54,883 nt of DNA, taken from positions 1-54,883 of the forward strand of contig NZ_MKUD01000039.1 of NCBI RefSeq assembly GCF_001898575.1. The letters are read 5' to 3'. Of this stretch, positions 1-9,210 are shown piece by piece. Position 1 is the stretch's first letter; every line of letters begins with the position of its first letter. The position numbers were made by a program, and so were the translations under genes. Below the pieces are notes generated by a model. It had not been told where the DNA came from. It worked only from the letters and a program-made list of their open reading frames with translations, and searched no databases. Origin of the DNA: Spirosoma sp. 48-14 (lineage in GTDB: Bacteria; Bacteroidota; Bacteroidia; Cytophagales; Spirosomataceae).

Positions 1-390
1 ACTTTTTGCGGTTTGTCAAGTAAAATCTGAAAATATTTTTTTGACTTGATTTTCAGGGGCTTATACTTAACTTGCTGATTGTTAAGCGATTGCTTTCTCA
101 ATCAGCCCCGTTTCTTTCGATTTGGGACTGCAAAGGTAGGGGCTTTTTTCACCCTTGTCAAGACCTGCCCCTAAAATAGTTTTGAGCTAGTATAGCTATC
201 AGTAGCTAAGTAGCTGATAGCTGGTAGGTTATCTGACAAATATTTTTTTAAACTTTTTTCAAGAGCACTTGTTTCCTTCTGTTCTCAGCAAAGAAAGCAT
301 GCCAAACCTGGTTTGTTAGTCAATTAAACAGGCTCTATGGGTTATATTGCATCTTTCTTTTGTCGCATATAAGTTGCGTCAACATCTATA
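1..390. other. Intergenic region at left edge
   Basis: No convincing gene lies here. The stretch is rich in T and A and contains outward-facing promoter elements on the minus strand (see the promoter at 131-161). A second TTGAC sequence on the minus strand (GTCAA at 15-19) looks like the -33 half of another promoter whose -7 half would fall just beyond the window edge. On the plus strand no clear TAnnTTTG element precedes sbcD. Confidence 0.6.
131..161 (-). promoter_or_regulatory. Bacteroidota-type promoter facing out of the window
   Basis: On the minus strand TTGAC (157-161) is followed after 18 bases by TACCTTTG (131-138). This matches the Bacteroidota sigma-A consensus, a TTTG/TTGAC-like -33 element and a TAnnTTTG -7 element. 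The same spacing is seen in front of the tRNA-Gly gene at 14488-14518. The transcript would start near position 124 and run off the left edge, so its target is not visible. Confidence 0.7.
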
Positions 391-1617
391 ATGAAAATAT
401 TACACACCGCCGACTGGCACCTGGGAAAACGCCTTCAGGATTTTCAGCGGCTTCAGGAACAACAGGATGTTTTGGCAGAAATCATCCAAATCGCCGACCG
501 CGAACAAGCCGATCTGGTTTTAGTGGCTGGTGATTTGTTCGATACCTTCAATCCTGATCCGAAAGCAGAAGACTTATTATATAGTACGCTCAAAGAGTTG
601 ACGGCGGGTGGGAAGCGAACGGTTGTCGCTATTGCTGGTAATCATGATAATCCGGATCGGATTGAAGCGCAGGATCATTTCGGTCGGGAATGTGGAATTT
701 TGTTTGCGGGCTTTCCTAAAACCATAATTCGTTCCCATGAATTAAGCTGCGAGGCTAAATTACTTCAATCAGCTCCGGGCTTTATCGAATTGAAGCTTTC
801 TCAATTCGATTCGCCGGTACGAATCATTCTGACGCCTTATGCCAATGAAACCCGGATGCAGGCTTATTTCGGCATGGCTAACCAGGATGATGAGTTCCGG
901 CAACGTTTAGGCCATCATTGGGCAACATTGGCTGATGCTTATATGGACGATAAAGGGGTTAATTTACTTATGGCTCATCTTTTCATGATGAAGCGCGGAG
1001 GAGAACAGCCCGAAGAGTCGGAGGATGAGCGCAGCATTTTACAGGTTGGTGGCGCTTCGTTAACCTATACCGATATGATTCCTCCTCAGGTACAGTATGC
1101 AGCATTGGGTCATTTGCATCGGCATCAGGAATTAGGCGGAGGCCCCTGTCCGGTTGTTTATAGTAGTAGTCCATTGTCCTATAGTTTTGCGGAAGCCGAT
1201 CAGCAGAAATATGTAGTCTGTATTGATGTGGAGCCTGGGCAACCCGCCGTTGTAACACCCATCGCTTTACAAACGGGAAAGCGACTGCTACGGCCACGGT
1301 TTAAACGAGTCGATGAAGCGGTTGACTGGTTGACCCAGAATCCGAACTGTTACGCTGAAATCACGCTGCAAACCCCAACGTACCTGACCAGTGAGGAGCG
1401 ACGTCAGCTTCAACAGGCGCATACATCCTTAGTGACGATTATTCCGGATGTTCGGGATATTGACGAACCTGAACAGGTAACAACGCCTGCTATTGATCTA
1501 ACGCAAAGTATTGAATCGCTTTTCGCGAATTATTTTAAAAGCCGAAACAAAGGGCAGGAACCCAATGACCGCCTGCAACAATTGTTTCGGGAGATTTTAG
1601 CTACCGAACCTGAATGA
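391..1617 (+). CDS. sbcD: SbcD, nuclease subunit of the SbcCD exonuclease
   Basis: This is the Mre11-like metallophosphoesterase subunit of SbcCD, which cleaves hairpins and protein-blocked DNA ends in the cytoplasm. The phosphoesterase motifs are in order: D8-x-H10 at the N-terminus, GDLFD near residue 47, GNHD at 83-86, a MAHLFM histidine motif near residue 195 and GHLHRH near residue 240. The 408-residue length is normal for the family. The ATG at 391 starts directly at the conserved MKILHTADWH motif, so the start is secure. The 3' end overlaps sbcC by four bases (ATGA), which points to one transcript and translational coupling. Confidence 0.95.
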   Translation: MKILHTADWHLGKRLQDFQRLQEQQDVLAEIIQIADREQADLVLVAGDLFDTFNPDPKAEDLLYSTLKELTAGGKRTVVAIAGNHDNPDRIEAQDHFGRECGILFAGFPKTIIRSHELSCEAKLLQSAPGFIELKLSQFDSPVRIILTPYANETRMQAYFGMANQDDEFRQRLGHHWATLADAYMDDKGVNLLMAHLFMMKRGGEQPEESEDERSILQVGGASLTYTDMIPPQVQYAALGHLHRHQELGGGPCPVVYSSSPLSYSFAEADQQKYVVCIDVEPGQPAVVTPIALQTGKRLLRPRFKRVDEAVDWLTQNPNCYAEITLQTPTYLTSEERRQLQQAHTSLVTIIPDVRDIDEPEQVTTPAIDLTQSIESLFANYFKSRNKGQEPNDRLQQLFREILATEPE

Positions 1618-4600
1618 TTCCTATTAAACTGTCGATCCAGGGCCTTTATTCGTATCAGGATGTACAGACCATTGATTTTCAACGACTGATCAGTTCCAAT
1701 GTCTTTGGCATATTCGGGCGGGTGGGCAGCGGCAAAACATCGCTTCTGGAAGCCATCAGCTTTGCCTTATATGGAGAAACTGAACGGCTGAACAGTCGCG
1801 ACAACCGCCAGTATAACATGATGAACCTGAAGTCAAATCACCTATTGATCGACTTTGAGTTCCAGGCTGGCCCTGACCAGCAATTATATAAGTTTGTTTA
1901 CGAAGCCAGGCGGCACCCAAAAAAACACCATGAAATCAATCCCGGTGAACGGCGCCTGTTCGTTCGTCAGGAGAACGACTGGCAACCGCTGGGCAACGAA
2001 AAAGAAGACGTTTCGGTACTGACCCGGCAGATTCTGGGCCTCGACTACGATAATTTCAAACGGACAATCATTATTCCGCAGAACCAGTTTCGGGAGTTTC
2101 TGGAACTTAGCCCGGTTGAGCGGACCAAAATGATGAACCAGTTATTTAAACTGGATCAATACGATTTGTCGGGACGAGTCAGCAAGCTCAATAAAGCCAA
2201 CGATGATCAACTCGCCGAATTACGCGGATTGCTGGCTCCGCTGGAAACCGTTACGCCCGAATCGATTACGCTGGCAGAGAATCATATTGCTTCGACGCTG
2301 GATGCCGTCCGAACCAAAGAGGCCGAAATTGATCAGCTAGAATCGGTCGAACGAAAATTGGTGCAGGCTCAATCCCAGACGCAGACACTGACGAATCTGC
2401 AACGCGAACTGGGGATTCTGCAAACTCAGGAAGCTACTTATCAACGTCTTCGGCAAACTATTGCCCTGTATGAAACCTGTCGACTGGTGTTCCAAAGCGA
2501 TTTGGTCGGTCTACGAAAATTGCAGGATAAGCAAACGGGTCTGTTGCAGGCTGAAAAGAAAGCGTCGGAGCAGCTCTCAGACTTGACGGGCCAGTTGGTG
2601 GGGTTCCAATCGGTGTACGAAGCGACGAAAAAAGCGTATGAAGGTCGTGGTCATTTGCAAAAGCAGATTGATGAACTCGACACGGTACAAACTATACGAA
2701 CGGTACAGGAAGCAGTTGCGCTCCAGCAGCGGAAACGTCAGCACATTATCGGTCGGCTTGAACAGACACAGGAAGCCATTGAGCAGCATAAAACCAATCG
2801 AAAAAAGCATCAGGCGCTTACCGAAGGGCTGTTTGGGCAAACATCAGAATTGGAGCGGCTTTATCAGATTGAAAAATGGTTTGCCGTTTACAAGCCTTTA
2901 AAGCAACAGGCCGATGACTTAGACAAGCAGTATGCCGACTACGAAGCTACGATCAACGAGATTAAACAACGAAAAGATACGTCTCTGCTGAGCTTCCCCG
3001 CCGAATGGGGCCGTTTTACCCTCAAAACGCTTCCGGCACAGATTGATTCGGAACTGATTCAATTAAAATCGGCCCGGAAAGCGCACGAAAAGGCTTATCA
3101 GAACGCATTCGTTCAACAGGAGCTAAGCCAGTTTACCGAGTCGTTGACTGAAGGGGCTCCCTGCCCACTGTGTGGTTCCGAACATCACCCCATTCGGCAC
3201 CAGTCCCGAACAAAGCCCAACCTGGAAGCGATTCGGCAACTGGTAACCGAAAGTGACAAAGCACTCCAGGCAATTAGTCAGCAGATTGATGATACAATAG
3301 CACTTCGGCTCACAATTGAAGGACTGGAAAAAGAGCTGCGTAGTGCTTTGGAGAATAGTAAACGATTGATTCAGGAGCGGACTGCCGTGGTGCAGCGACT
3401 GACCGAACACGAAGATGCCTTTATCTGGACTGACTTTGATAAACGCCAGGAATCTGACCTGACGGATGCCATTCGGCTGCAAAGTGACCAGCAGAAACAA
3501 TTGCAGGAAGCTCAGAAGGCCATCCAGGAGTTGACAAAGCAGATCGAAAGTCTTGAAGCAACTAAGTGGGAGGAAGAGCAGAATTTGAATGTATTCGACA
3601 AAGAGATTGCTGGACTGAACGGGCAGTTGAAAACCGCTGTTGAATCACTCGAGAATTTTCGGCTGATCGAAGTACAACAGTGGGATTTAGGCCAGATCAC
3701 AGACCTGCGCGATTCGCTCATCAACGCCTACGAACAAACGAAGAACAATTTTGAAACGGCCGATAAGCAGAAGGCCGACGCCGAAAAACGACAGGCGACC
3801 CTAACCGAACAGCATCAGCAAGTCACCCATCAATTAGCGGAGTTAGTAGCTGACATCAAGGATCTTGAAGATGTTATAACCCAGAATCTGGTTAAGCAAA
3901 ACCTTACCCGTGATGTAGTCGAACAGGTTTTACAGAGTACCGTCGACATTGATCAGGAACGGAGTCGTATTAATGAATACGACAAAAAATGTGCAGGGTT
4001 ACGCAAACAGATTACCGATTTGGAGAGCGACCTTGCCAAATCGCCCTTCGACCCGGTCGCCTTGCAAACGGTTCAGACTCAGTTACAGGCCTTACACAAA
4101 CAGAAAGACAACCTGAATAAGGAAATTGGGCAGCTTACTAATGTTCTGACAACGCTGAAACGCCAGTGGACCGAGAAGCAGGAGCATCAGAAACGATATG
4201 ATTTGCTTGATCTTCGGAAACAGGATTTAAAGAAGATGGACGAGATGTTCCGGGCGCAGGGATTTGTCAATTACGTTTCGTCGGTATACCTGAAAAACCT
4301 CTGCGAATCGGCCAATGATCGTTTTTTCAAGCTGACCAACAACCAACTCAAACTGGAACTTGACGAGAAAAACAATTTTCAGGTACGCGATTACCTCAAT
4401 GGGGGCGAAGTACGAAGTGTAAAAACGCTCTCAGGAGGGCAAACCTTCCAGGCCGCTTTATCACTGGCACTGGCGTTATCAGACAATATTCAGCACCTGA
4501 CCAAAGCCAAACAAAACCTCTTCTTTCTGGATGAAGGCTTTGGCACCCTGGATAAAGATTCGCTGCAAACAGTCTTCAAAACCCTGAAGTCACTCCGTTC

Positions 4601-4721
4601 TGAAAACCGGATTGTGGGTATTATCTCGCATGTAGAGGAGTTACAGCAGGAAGTAGATACCTATATCCGGGCTGAAGCCACAGAGAACGGCAGCCGGATT
4701 ATTCGCAGTTGGGAGGAATAA
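1614..4721 (+). CDS. sbcC: SbcC, SMC-like ATPase subunit of the SbcCD exonuclease
   Basis: This is the Rad50-like ATPase partner of SbcD. A Walker A loop (GRVGSGKTS) lies near residue 35. Long heptad-rich coiled coils fill residues of about 180-500 and 540-880. Between them is the zinc hook CPLC at 517-520, where two molecules join. The ABC signature LSGGQ is near residue 940 and Walker B (FFLDEG) near residue 970. At 1035 residues it is a normal length and looks intact. The four-base overlap with sbcD fixes the start. A hairpin follows the stop codon. Confidence 0.95.
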   Translation: MIPIKLSIQGLYSYQDVQTIDFQRLISSNVFGIFGRVGSGKTSLLEAISFALYGETERLNSRDNRQYNMMNLKSNHLLIDFEFQAGPDQQLYKFVYEARRHPKKHHEINPGERRLFVRQENDWQPLGNEKEDVSVLTRQILGLDYDNFKRTIIIPQNQFREFLELSPVERTKMMNQLFKLDQYDLSGRVSKLNKANDDQLAELRGLLAPLETVTPESITLAENHIASTLDAVRTKEAEIDQLESVERKLVQAQSQTQTLTNLQRELGILQTQEATYQRLRQTIALYETCRLVFQSDLVGLRKLQDKQTGLLQAEKKASEQLSDLTGQLVGFQSVYEATKKAYEGRGHLQKQIDELDTVQTIRTVQEAVALQQRKRQHIIGRLEQTQEAIEQHKTNRKKHQALTEGLFGQTSELERLYQIEKWFAVYKPLKQQADDLDKQYADYEATINEIKQRKDTSLLSFPAEWGRFTLKTLPAQIDSELIQLKSARKAHEKAYQNAFVQQELSQFTESLTEGAPCPLCGSEHHPIRHQSRTKPNLEAIRQLVTESDKALQAISQQIDDTIALRLTIEGLEKELRSALENSKRLIQERTAVVQRLTEHEDAFIWTDFDKRQESDLTDAIRLQSDQQKQLQEAQKAIQELTKQIESLEATKWEEEQNLNVFDKEIAGLNGQLKTAVESLENFRLIEVQQWDLGQITDLRDSLINAYEQTKNNFETADKQKADAEKRQATLTEQHQQVTHQLAELVADIKDLEDVITQNLVKQNLTRDVVEQVLQSTVDIDQERSRINEYDKKCAGLRKQITDLESDLAKSPFDPVALQTVQTQLQALHKQKDNLNKEIGQLTNVLTTLKRQWTEKQEHQKRYDLLDLRKQDLKKMDEMFRAQGFVNYVSSVYLKNLCESANDRFFKLTNNQLKLELDEKNNFQVRDYLNGGEVRSVKTLSGGQTFQAALSLALALSDNIQHLTKAKQNLFFLDEGFGTLDKDSLQTVFKTLKSLRSENRIVGIISHVEELQQEVDTYIRAEATENGSRIIRSWEE

Positions 4722-4723
4722 AC

Positions 4724-4764
4724 TTAGCTTGACCCATCTCTTTCTAGAAGATGAGTCAAGCTAA
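4724..4764. terminator. Hairpin between convergent sbcC and SnoaL-like gene
   Basis: Two 16-base arms (4724-4739 and 4749-4764) are complementary except for one wobble position and enclose a 9-base loop. The hairpin sits between the stop codons of two converging genes, so it probably terminates in both directions. There is no long T run. Confidence 0.6.
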
Positions 4765-4769
4765 ATACC

Positions 4770-5498
4770 CTACTTCAATCCCCAATGCTCCACAATCAGT
4801 CCTTCGTCCAGCCGGAAAACATCATAGAAGACAGTCGGTTTCTGCTGCCACGTCCCTGACGACTGAACCACGACAAAATCTCCTTCGGCAATGATCCGAA
4901 GTACGTTTTCTACTGTCTGTTGGGCCGGTTGTTGCTGCAAATAGGCTTTTAAACCCGAAAGGCCATTGGCGATTTCAGGGCGATGCTGTTTAAGCGTATC
5001 AGCAACGAAGTCAGGCAGCTTTTCTAGCTTACGCTTTATGAAAACCTGCTCTATAAAATCGGCAACGCGGGCTTTATTCTGGCTTGTTGATTCTGGCGTT
5101 TCGTGGGGTAAAGGCCCATCTATAAGCGCGTGCCCATTCAGCGTGATTTCGGGCTGGTCGGCCATAGCGTCCCAATGCTCCACAACCTGTCCATCCCGAA
5201 ATCGGAACAGGTCAATAACGGCTTTCTGTTTACCCGCCCAGCCAAAACTCATGTTCGTAACCACATAGTCGCCTTCGGCAATCAGGCGTATAAAGGGTAC
5301 CGATGTCGTAGGCGGTTTAGGCATCTGCTTCATATAGGCAAGCGCTTCCAGCAAACCTGCCTTCCCAGGTTTTACGGTTGTACTATGCTGGATATAATCG
5401 TCGGCGATGATTTGTTCGGCAAATGTCAGGTCGCCCTCCCTTACCGCCCGACGGTAGAAATCGCGAATGATTGATTTATGAATGGTTTCTTTTTCCAT
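4770..5498 (-). CDS. Tandem SnoaL-like (NTF2-fold) protein
   Basis: The 242-residue protein looks like two SnoaL-like NTF2-fold domains in a row. Residues 1-115 end in DLFRFRDGQVVEHWD and residues of about 135-242 end in DVFRLDEGLIVEHWG, so the two halves are recognisable repeats. SnoaL-like proteins bind small hydrophobic ligands or act on polyketide-like substrates, but the substrate here cannot be deduced. I chose the ATG at 5498 (MEKETIHK) over the upstream TTG/ATG codons, because the preceding residues look like non-coding DNA. There is no signal peptide. It is divergent from the PhoD-type gene. Confidence 0.75.
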   Translation of the reverse strand: MEKETIHKSIIRDFYRRAVREGDLTFAEQIIADDYIQHSTTVKPGKAGLLEALAYMKQMPKPPTTSVPFIRLIAEGDYVVTNMSFGWAGKQKAVIDLFRFRDGQVVEHWDAMADQPEITLNGHALIDGPLPHETPESTSQNKARVADFIEQVFIKRKLEKLPDFVADTLKQHRPEIANGLSGLKAYLQQQPAQQTVENVLRIIAEGDFVVVQSSGTWQQKPTVFYDVFRLDEGLIVEHWGLK

Positions 5499-5851
5499 GA
5501 TGTTTTTCTTAGAGATTGATTGCCTGGCTGTCGTGCATGAAAACAACAACCAGAAGGAAGGATGTCAGACACGACATCCCCGTGATGAAATGACCCGATT
5601 TCATCGATTAGCTATTAGTTGATACGAGATTGATAACCGATGCTTAATCGTTGGTATAGATTAAGCCTTTCGCTACACAGATTAGTGCAGCTAAACCGAT
5701 GCAACCTGCCAGAACGTAGCAGTCGTTGTCGGCGCAAATCGGTAATAGGTGATGCGATCTTTCAGTACGGCAAAGTTAATAAATCTTGAACAAGCGCCAG
5801 AATCGGAAGTGCCTATTTACTTTTACTACCCGAACCATTCGAAACGTTCTG
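5499..5851. promoter_or_regulatory. Divergent intergenic region with two small hairpins
   Basis: This region separates the SnoaL-like gene (minus) from the PhoD-like gene (plus). It holds two perfect short inverted repeats, GGATGTC/GACATCC (5560-5579) and GATGAAAT/ATTTCATC (5584-5605). They are near the 5' end of the minus-strand gene and could be regulatory. A TAACTTTG on the minus strand at 5771-5778 resembles a -7 element but lacks a matching -33 element. No gene is visible. Confidence 0.4.
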
Positions 5852-6901
5852 ATGAAAACACTGCTTACGCTTATCTCTTTTGGCACATTGATACTGGTTG
5901 GCTGCCACTCCACGAAACCCAGCACCGCAACGAATGATCAATCCCGGTCTGCTCCAACTGCCGACCCATCCAAGCCCATGACAACCATCGCTTTCGGCTC
6001 GTGCAGCGACCAGAAGCGCCCCAAACCGCTATGGGATGATATCGTGGCACAGAAGCCTGACCTCTGGATCTGGCTGGGCGATAACATCTACGGCGATTCG
6101 GAAAATATGGATACACTCCGGGCTAAATACGCCATTCAGAAAGCCAATCCGGGGTATCAGCAGTTGCGCCAAACCTCGACGATCATTGGCGTTTGGGATG
6201 ATCATGATTACGGGGTAAACGATGGCGGAAAGGAATATCCAATGCGGAAACAAAGCCAGCAGGTAATGCTCGATTTTCTGGACGTACCTACTGATAGCCC
6301 TTTACGCACGCAGGAAGGCGGTTATTCCTCGCACGTATATGGTCCAAAAGGACAACGAGTGAAAGTCATTCTGCTGGATGCCCGGTATTTTCGTGACCCG
6401 CTTAAGAAAGAGAATAAGAAAAATGTACCCGACCCCACAGGCGATATGCTGGGGGAAACCCAGTGGCAATGGCTCGAAAAAGAACTAACCAATTCCGATG
6501 CCGATGTGCATATTATTGGCAGTGGGGTTCAGGTATTACCCGAAGAGCACGTATATGAAAAGTGGGCCAACTTCCCGACTGCCCGCAAACGACTGCTGGA
6601 TTTACTAAGCAAGACCAAACCCAAAGGCGCCTTTTTCATCAGTGGTGACCGCCATATGGCCGAAGTATCGAAGGTCAACATACCCGGTCTGTCGTACGAC
6701 GTATATGATATTACCAGCAGCGGTCTGACACACGTATCGGCTCCACATGAGGAACCCAACCGCCACCGTGTTGGGAGCATGATTACAGAACTCAACTATG
6801 GACTAATTACTATCAATTGGGCTTCAAAGCCATTAACGGCAACGGTGCGAATCAACGGTGATAACCGGGCAACCTATTTAACCCAGGAGATGAAATTTTA
6901 G
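5852..6901 (+). CDS. PhoD-like alkaline phosphatase/phosphodiesterase lipoprotein
   Basis: The 349-residue protein starts with a lipoprotein signal (MKTLLTLISFGTLILVGC). A PhoD-family metallophosphatase domain follows: FGSCSDQ near residue 45, WLGDNIYGDS near 70, WDDHDYG near 115 and SGDRHMAE near 265. These supply the metal and phosphate ligands of the family. PhoD enzymes release phosphate from mono- or diesters, and this one would work at the membrane or in the periplasm. I start at the ATG at 5852 because it begins a clean signal peptide. The longer frame upstream adds an unlikely basic leader. Confidence 0.85.
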   Translation: MKTLLTLISFGTLILVGCHSTKPSTATNDQSRSAPTADPSKPMTTIAFGSCSDQKRPKPLWDDIVAQKPDLWIWLGDNIYGDSENMDTLRAKYAIQKANPGYQQLRQTSTIIGVWDDHDYGVNDGGKEYPMRKQSQQVMLDFLDVPTDSPLRTQEGGYSSHVYGPKGQRVKVILLDARYFRDPLKKENKKNVPDPTGDMLGETQWQWLEKELTNSDADVHIIGSGVQVLPEEHVYEKWANFPTARKRLLDLLSKTKPKGAFFISGDRHMAEVSKVNIPGLSYDVYDITSSGLTHVSAPHEEPNRHRVGSMITELNYGLITINWASKPLTATVRINGDNRATYLTQEMKF

Positions 6902-6935
6902 TGGAATGTCGTATCGGTTTTGAGAAACCTCTCAA

Positions 6936-7008
6936 GGTCAGATGTGAGCATCTGACCACACAACACGCAAAAAGGGATACGTTCATTCGTATCCCTTTTT
7001 GCATGTTG
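6936..7008 (+). terminator. Two hairpins, the second a strong terminator
   Basis: A 9-bp stem (GGTCAGATG/CATCTGACC, 6936-6957) is followed by a 15-bp perfect stem at 6967-6981/6988-7002. The second stem contains AAAAA and TTTTT in its arms, so it can work in either direction. The pairing extends with one mismatch to 6961-7008. It closes the PhoD-like transcript. Confidence 0.75.
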
Positions 7009-7150
7009 TGGCCCATCGCCAGCCTATATACGATTCACTTGACTCTTATGACACTTCAACCTGCTTTCCTGACGGTTCGTACCTGAGCCCAGAACGTTCA
7101 GTCCTCAATTGCGCTCATACTAGTGAATCCATTTTAAAACAGTAAACACC

Positions 7151-7981
7151 ATGACACGACACACGTCAATCCTATCACTGGGTCTATTGCTCGCTTTGGC
7201 AGCCTGTCAATCCCAAACGCCCCTGCCTTCCGATACAGGGAAGCTACCCGATCAGTCGAACGACTCGATTCATGTTTTCAAAAAAACGAAAGTCAGTTGG
7301 TCCGATACCGATTATAAGGAAGTCGAATACGACGCAGCCAATGTACCCATTCGGTATACAACTCAGAATCTGTATATTCAGAACACCAATCAGGTACGTA
7401 AAGTCGTCTACAACTTCCTATATGCCAGTACCAATCGGCTGAATCGCTTGGAAGCCTCCAACGGATCGTATGTTATCTATACCTATGATGGCGACAAGGT
7501 CAAGCTTACTCAGGAGTTTTCGTCCAATGGCAAACTAACAACTACGTACACCTATCAGTATTCGCCTGATAACAAACTAACTCGGGTAGACATTACGCAG
7601 GGAGAAGGGCCGAATAAAACCGAAACTGCCCGCACGTTTGCGTATGATGCCAAAGGGAATCTAACGCAACTGGTCGACCTAAGCAAGGATGATCAGACAG
7701 GAGGATATCGGGAAGAGCTGATTACTCGTTTTGCGGGCTATGATTCGCACAAAAACGTATCGAACCTCTGGACGCTTTACCCTTTTCTGCCCAACGTAAC
7801 TTTTCAGGTGAATAACCCTTCGGCGATTACGCAATTTGCGAAAGGGCCCGATGGCAAGGAAACGCAGATTCATCAGTCGGTTTATACGTACCAGTATAAC
7901 GGCCAGAAGTACCCAACTGCCCACACTCAAACCGATGCCGGTGGTACACTGACCGCAACGTATTCGTATGCTGGCTTATAA
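7151..7981 (+). CDS. Secreted lipoprotein with YD-like repeats, function unknown
   Basis: The 276-residue protein has a lipoprotein signal (LLLALAAC, Cys near residue 19). Loosely repeated strands of the type YxYDGDxxK, YQYSPDNKLTR and FAYDAKGNLTQL follow. These resemble the YD/RHS-like repeats found in many Bacteroidota surface lipoproteins (DUF4595-like). It is probably exported and membrane-anchored. The next lipoprotein gene overlaps its end by 14 bases, so the two are likely co-transcribed. I cannot assign a function. Confidence 0.65.
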   Translation: MTRHTSILSLGLLLALAACQSQTPLPSDTGKLPDQSNDSIHVFKKTKVSWSDTDYKEVEYDAANVPIRYTTQNLYIQNTNQVRKVVYNFLYASTNRLNRLEASNGSYVIYTYDGDKVKLTQEFSSNGKLTTTYTYQYSPDNKLTRVDITQGEGPNKTETARTFAYDAKGNLTQLVDLSKDDQTGGYREELITRFAGYDSHKNVSNLWTLYPFLPNVTFQVNNPSAITQFAKGPDGKETQIHQSVYTYQYNGQKYPTAHTQTDAGGTLTATYSYAGL

Positions 7982-9128
7982 ACCCGATGTAAAGCCGCTC
8001 TATTTAGCCGCTATAGCTGGCTGGCTGCTCAGCTTGTTTAGCTGCCGACCCTCTGATACCGTTTCGCCTATCGACGGGAAAGACTCGGTCATAATTTACA
8101 CCACTGGCTCTACACTTGACCCCAAAACCCGGCAGTATGCAGCCGTCTATTGGGAACAGGGGAAAATTCATCGGCTCGAATCAGGGTCGGCGCTGGAGAC
8201 GGGATGCTACGGACTTCAGAAAGAAGGCCATGACCTCTATATCGCGGGCTATTATGTTGACGATTCAGATGAGCGAATGAAGCCCTGCTATTGGAAAAAC
8301 GGTCGTAAAATTGATTTACCTATTCCTCCAAAAACAGACTACGCCAGAGCCGGAGCCCGTGACATCCATTTTTTCCAGGGCATCGGTTATATACTGGGTG
8401 ATCTTGATTTACGTCCTGTTCTCTGGAAAATAAATTCGAATAGTTCACCTCAACTGATCCTTTTGAATGGGGGAGCAAATGCCATTCGGGGCGAAGAATT
8501 AAGTACGGGGAATCTAATGAGCTACCAGGACCATTTGTACATTGGTGGTATTCAAATGCTACCTCTAAACGGCAGGTCGGTAAGCAGGCCCATCTACTGG
8601 ACGGTGGATAAAAACGATAGTATCCGGGTTAGGGAGGTCGATTCGGAGCCTGTCAAATCGCTGGTATTTGCCATACTTCCTACCAAACAGGGTATTTTTT
8701 CGGTTGGCGAAGTCAACGACCAGTTCGACCGATCGGCGCCCGTACCAACCATCTGGAAAAACAACTATCGGTTTCAGTTAAGCCAATCGGTCAATCCGGC
8801 TAGCCAGCGGCTACATGAACTGGCAATAGATAACCACGGGCAATTGTATCTGAACATTCTGGATTATCAACGATTTCTGCCGATAATCTGGCGCATTGCC
8901 CCAACCGGAATGGTAACCGAGATGCTACAGCCGCTTCCGGAAAATGCCAGTCAGGCATTTTGTCAAAATCTGGCTATTTCCAACGATACGATTTATTCAA
9001 GCGGGACGTACAAACTAAATAGCCTTTATCATGCCTGCATCTGGCACGACAATCAGCGTACCGAACTGGAAACCCTCGACGGTAGCTTTCTTACGTTGTC
9101 AAGGATGATTGTCGTTTCACTACCCTGA
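7968..9128 (+). CDS. Secreted lipoprotein, probable beta-propeller, function unknown
   Basis: The 386-residue protein has a hydrophobic leader ending in a lipobox-like LFSC near residue 26. Several spaced copies of a motif like YWKNGRKIDL, with W at regular intervals (YWEQGK, YWKNGR, LWKI, YWTVDK, IWKNN, IWRI, IWHDN), suggest a repeated blade structure such as a beta-propeller. The start overlaps the previous lipoprotein gene by 14 bases. A bidirectional terminator hairpin follows. No enzymatic motif is seen. Confidence 0.6.
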   Translation: MLAYKPDVKPLYLAAIAGWLLSLFSCRPSDTVSPIDGKDSVIIYTTGSTLDPKTRQYAAVYWEQGKIHRLESGSALETGCYGLQKEGHDLYIAGYYVDDSDERMKPCYWKNGRKIDLPIPPKTDYARAGARDIHFFQGIGYILGDLDLRPVLWKINSNSSPQLILLNGGANAIRGEELSTGNLMSYQDHLYIGGIQMLPLNGRSVSRPIYWTVDKNDSIRVREVDSEPVKSLVFAILPTKQGIFSVGEVNDQFDRSAPVPTIWKNNYRFQLSQSVNPASQRLHELAIDNHGQLYLNILDYQRFLPIIWRIAPTGMVTEMLQPLPENASQAFCQNLAISNDTIYSSGTYKLNSLYHACIWHDNQRTELETLDGSFLTLSRMIVVSLP

Positions 9129-9152
9129 TCGCGACGTACGAACAACTAAAAC

Positions 9153-9197
9153 ACGAGGGGCAGAAAGCACACAGTATATGTGCTTCCTGCCCCTCGT
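9153..9197. terminator. Bidirectional terminator between lipoprotein gene and fabI
   Basis: Arms 9153-9171 and 9179-9197 are 19 bases long and complementary except for one wobble pair, with a 7-base loop. The hairpin lies between converging genes. Confidence 0.75.
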
Positions 9198-9210
9198 ATC
9201 TGTATCCCAG

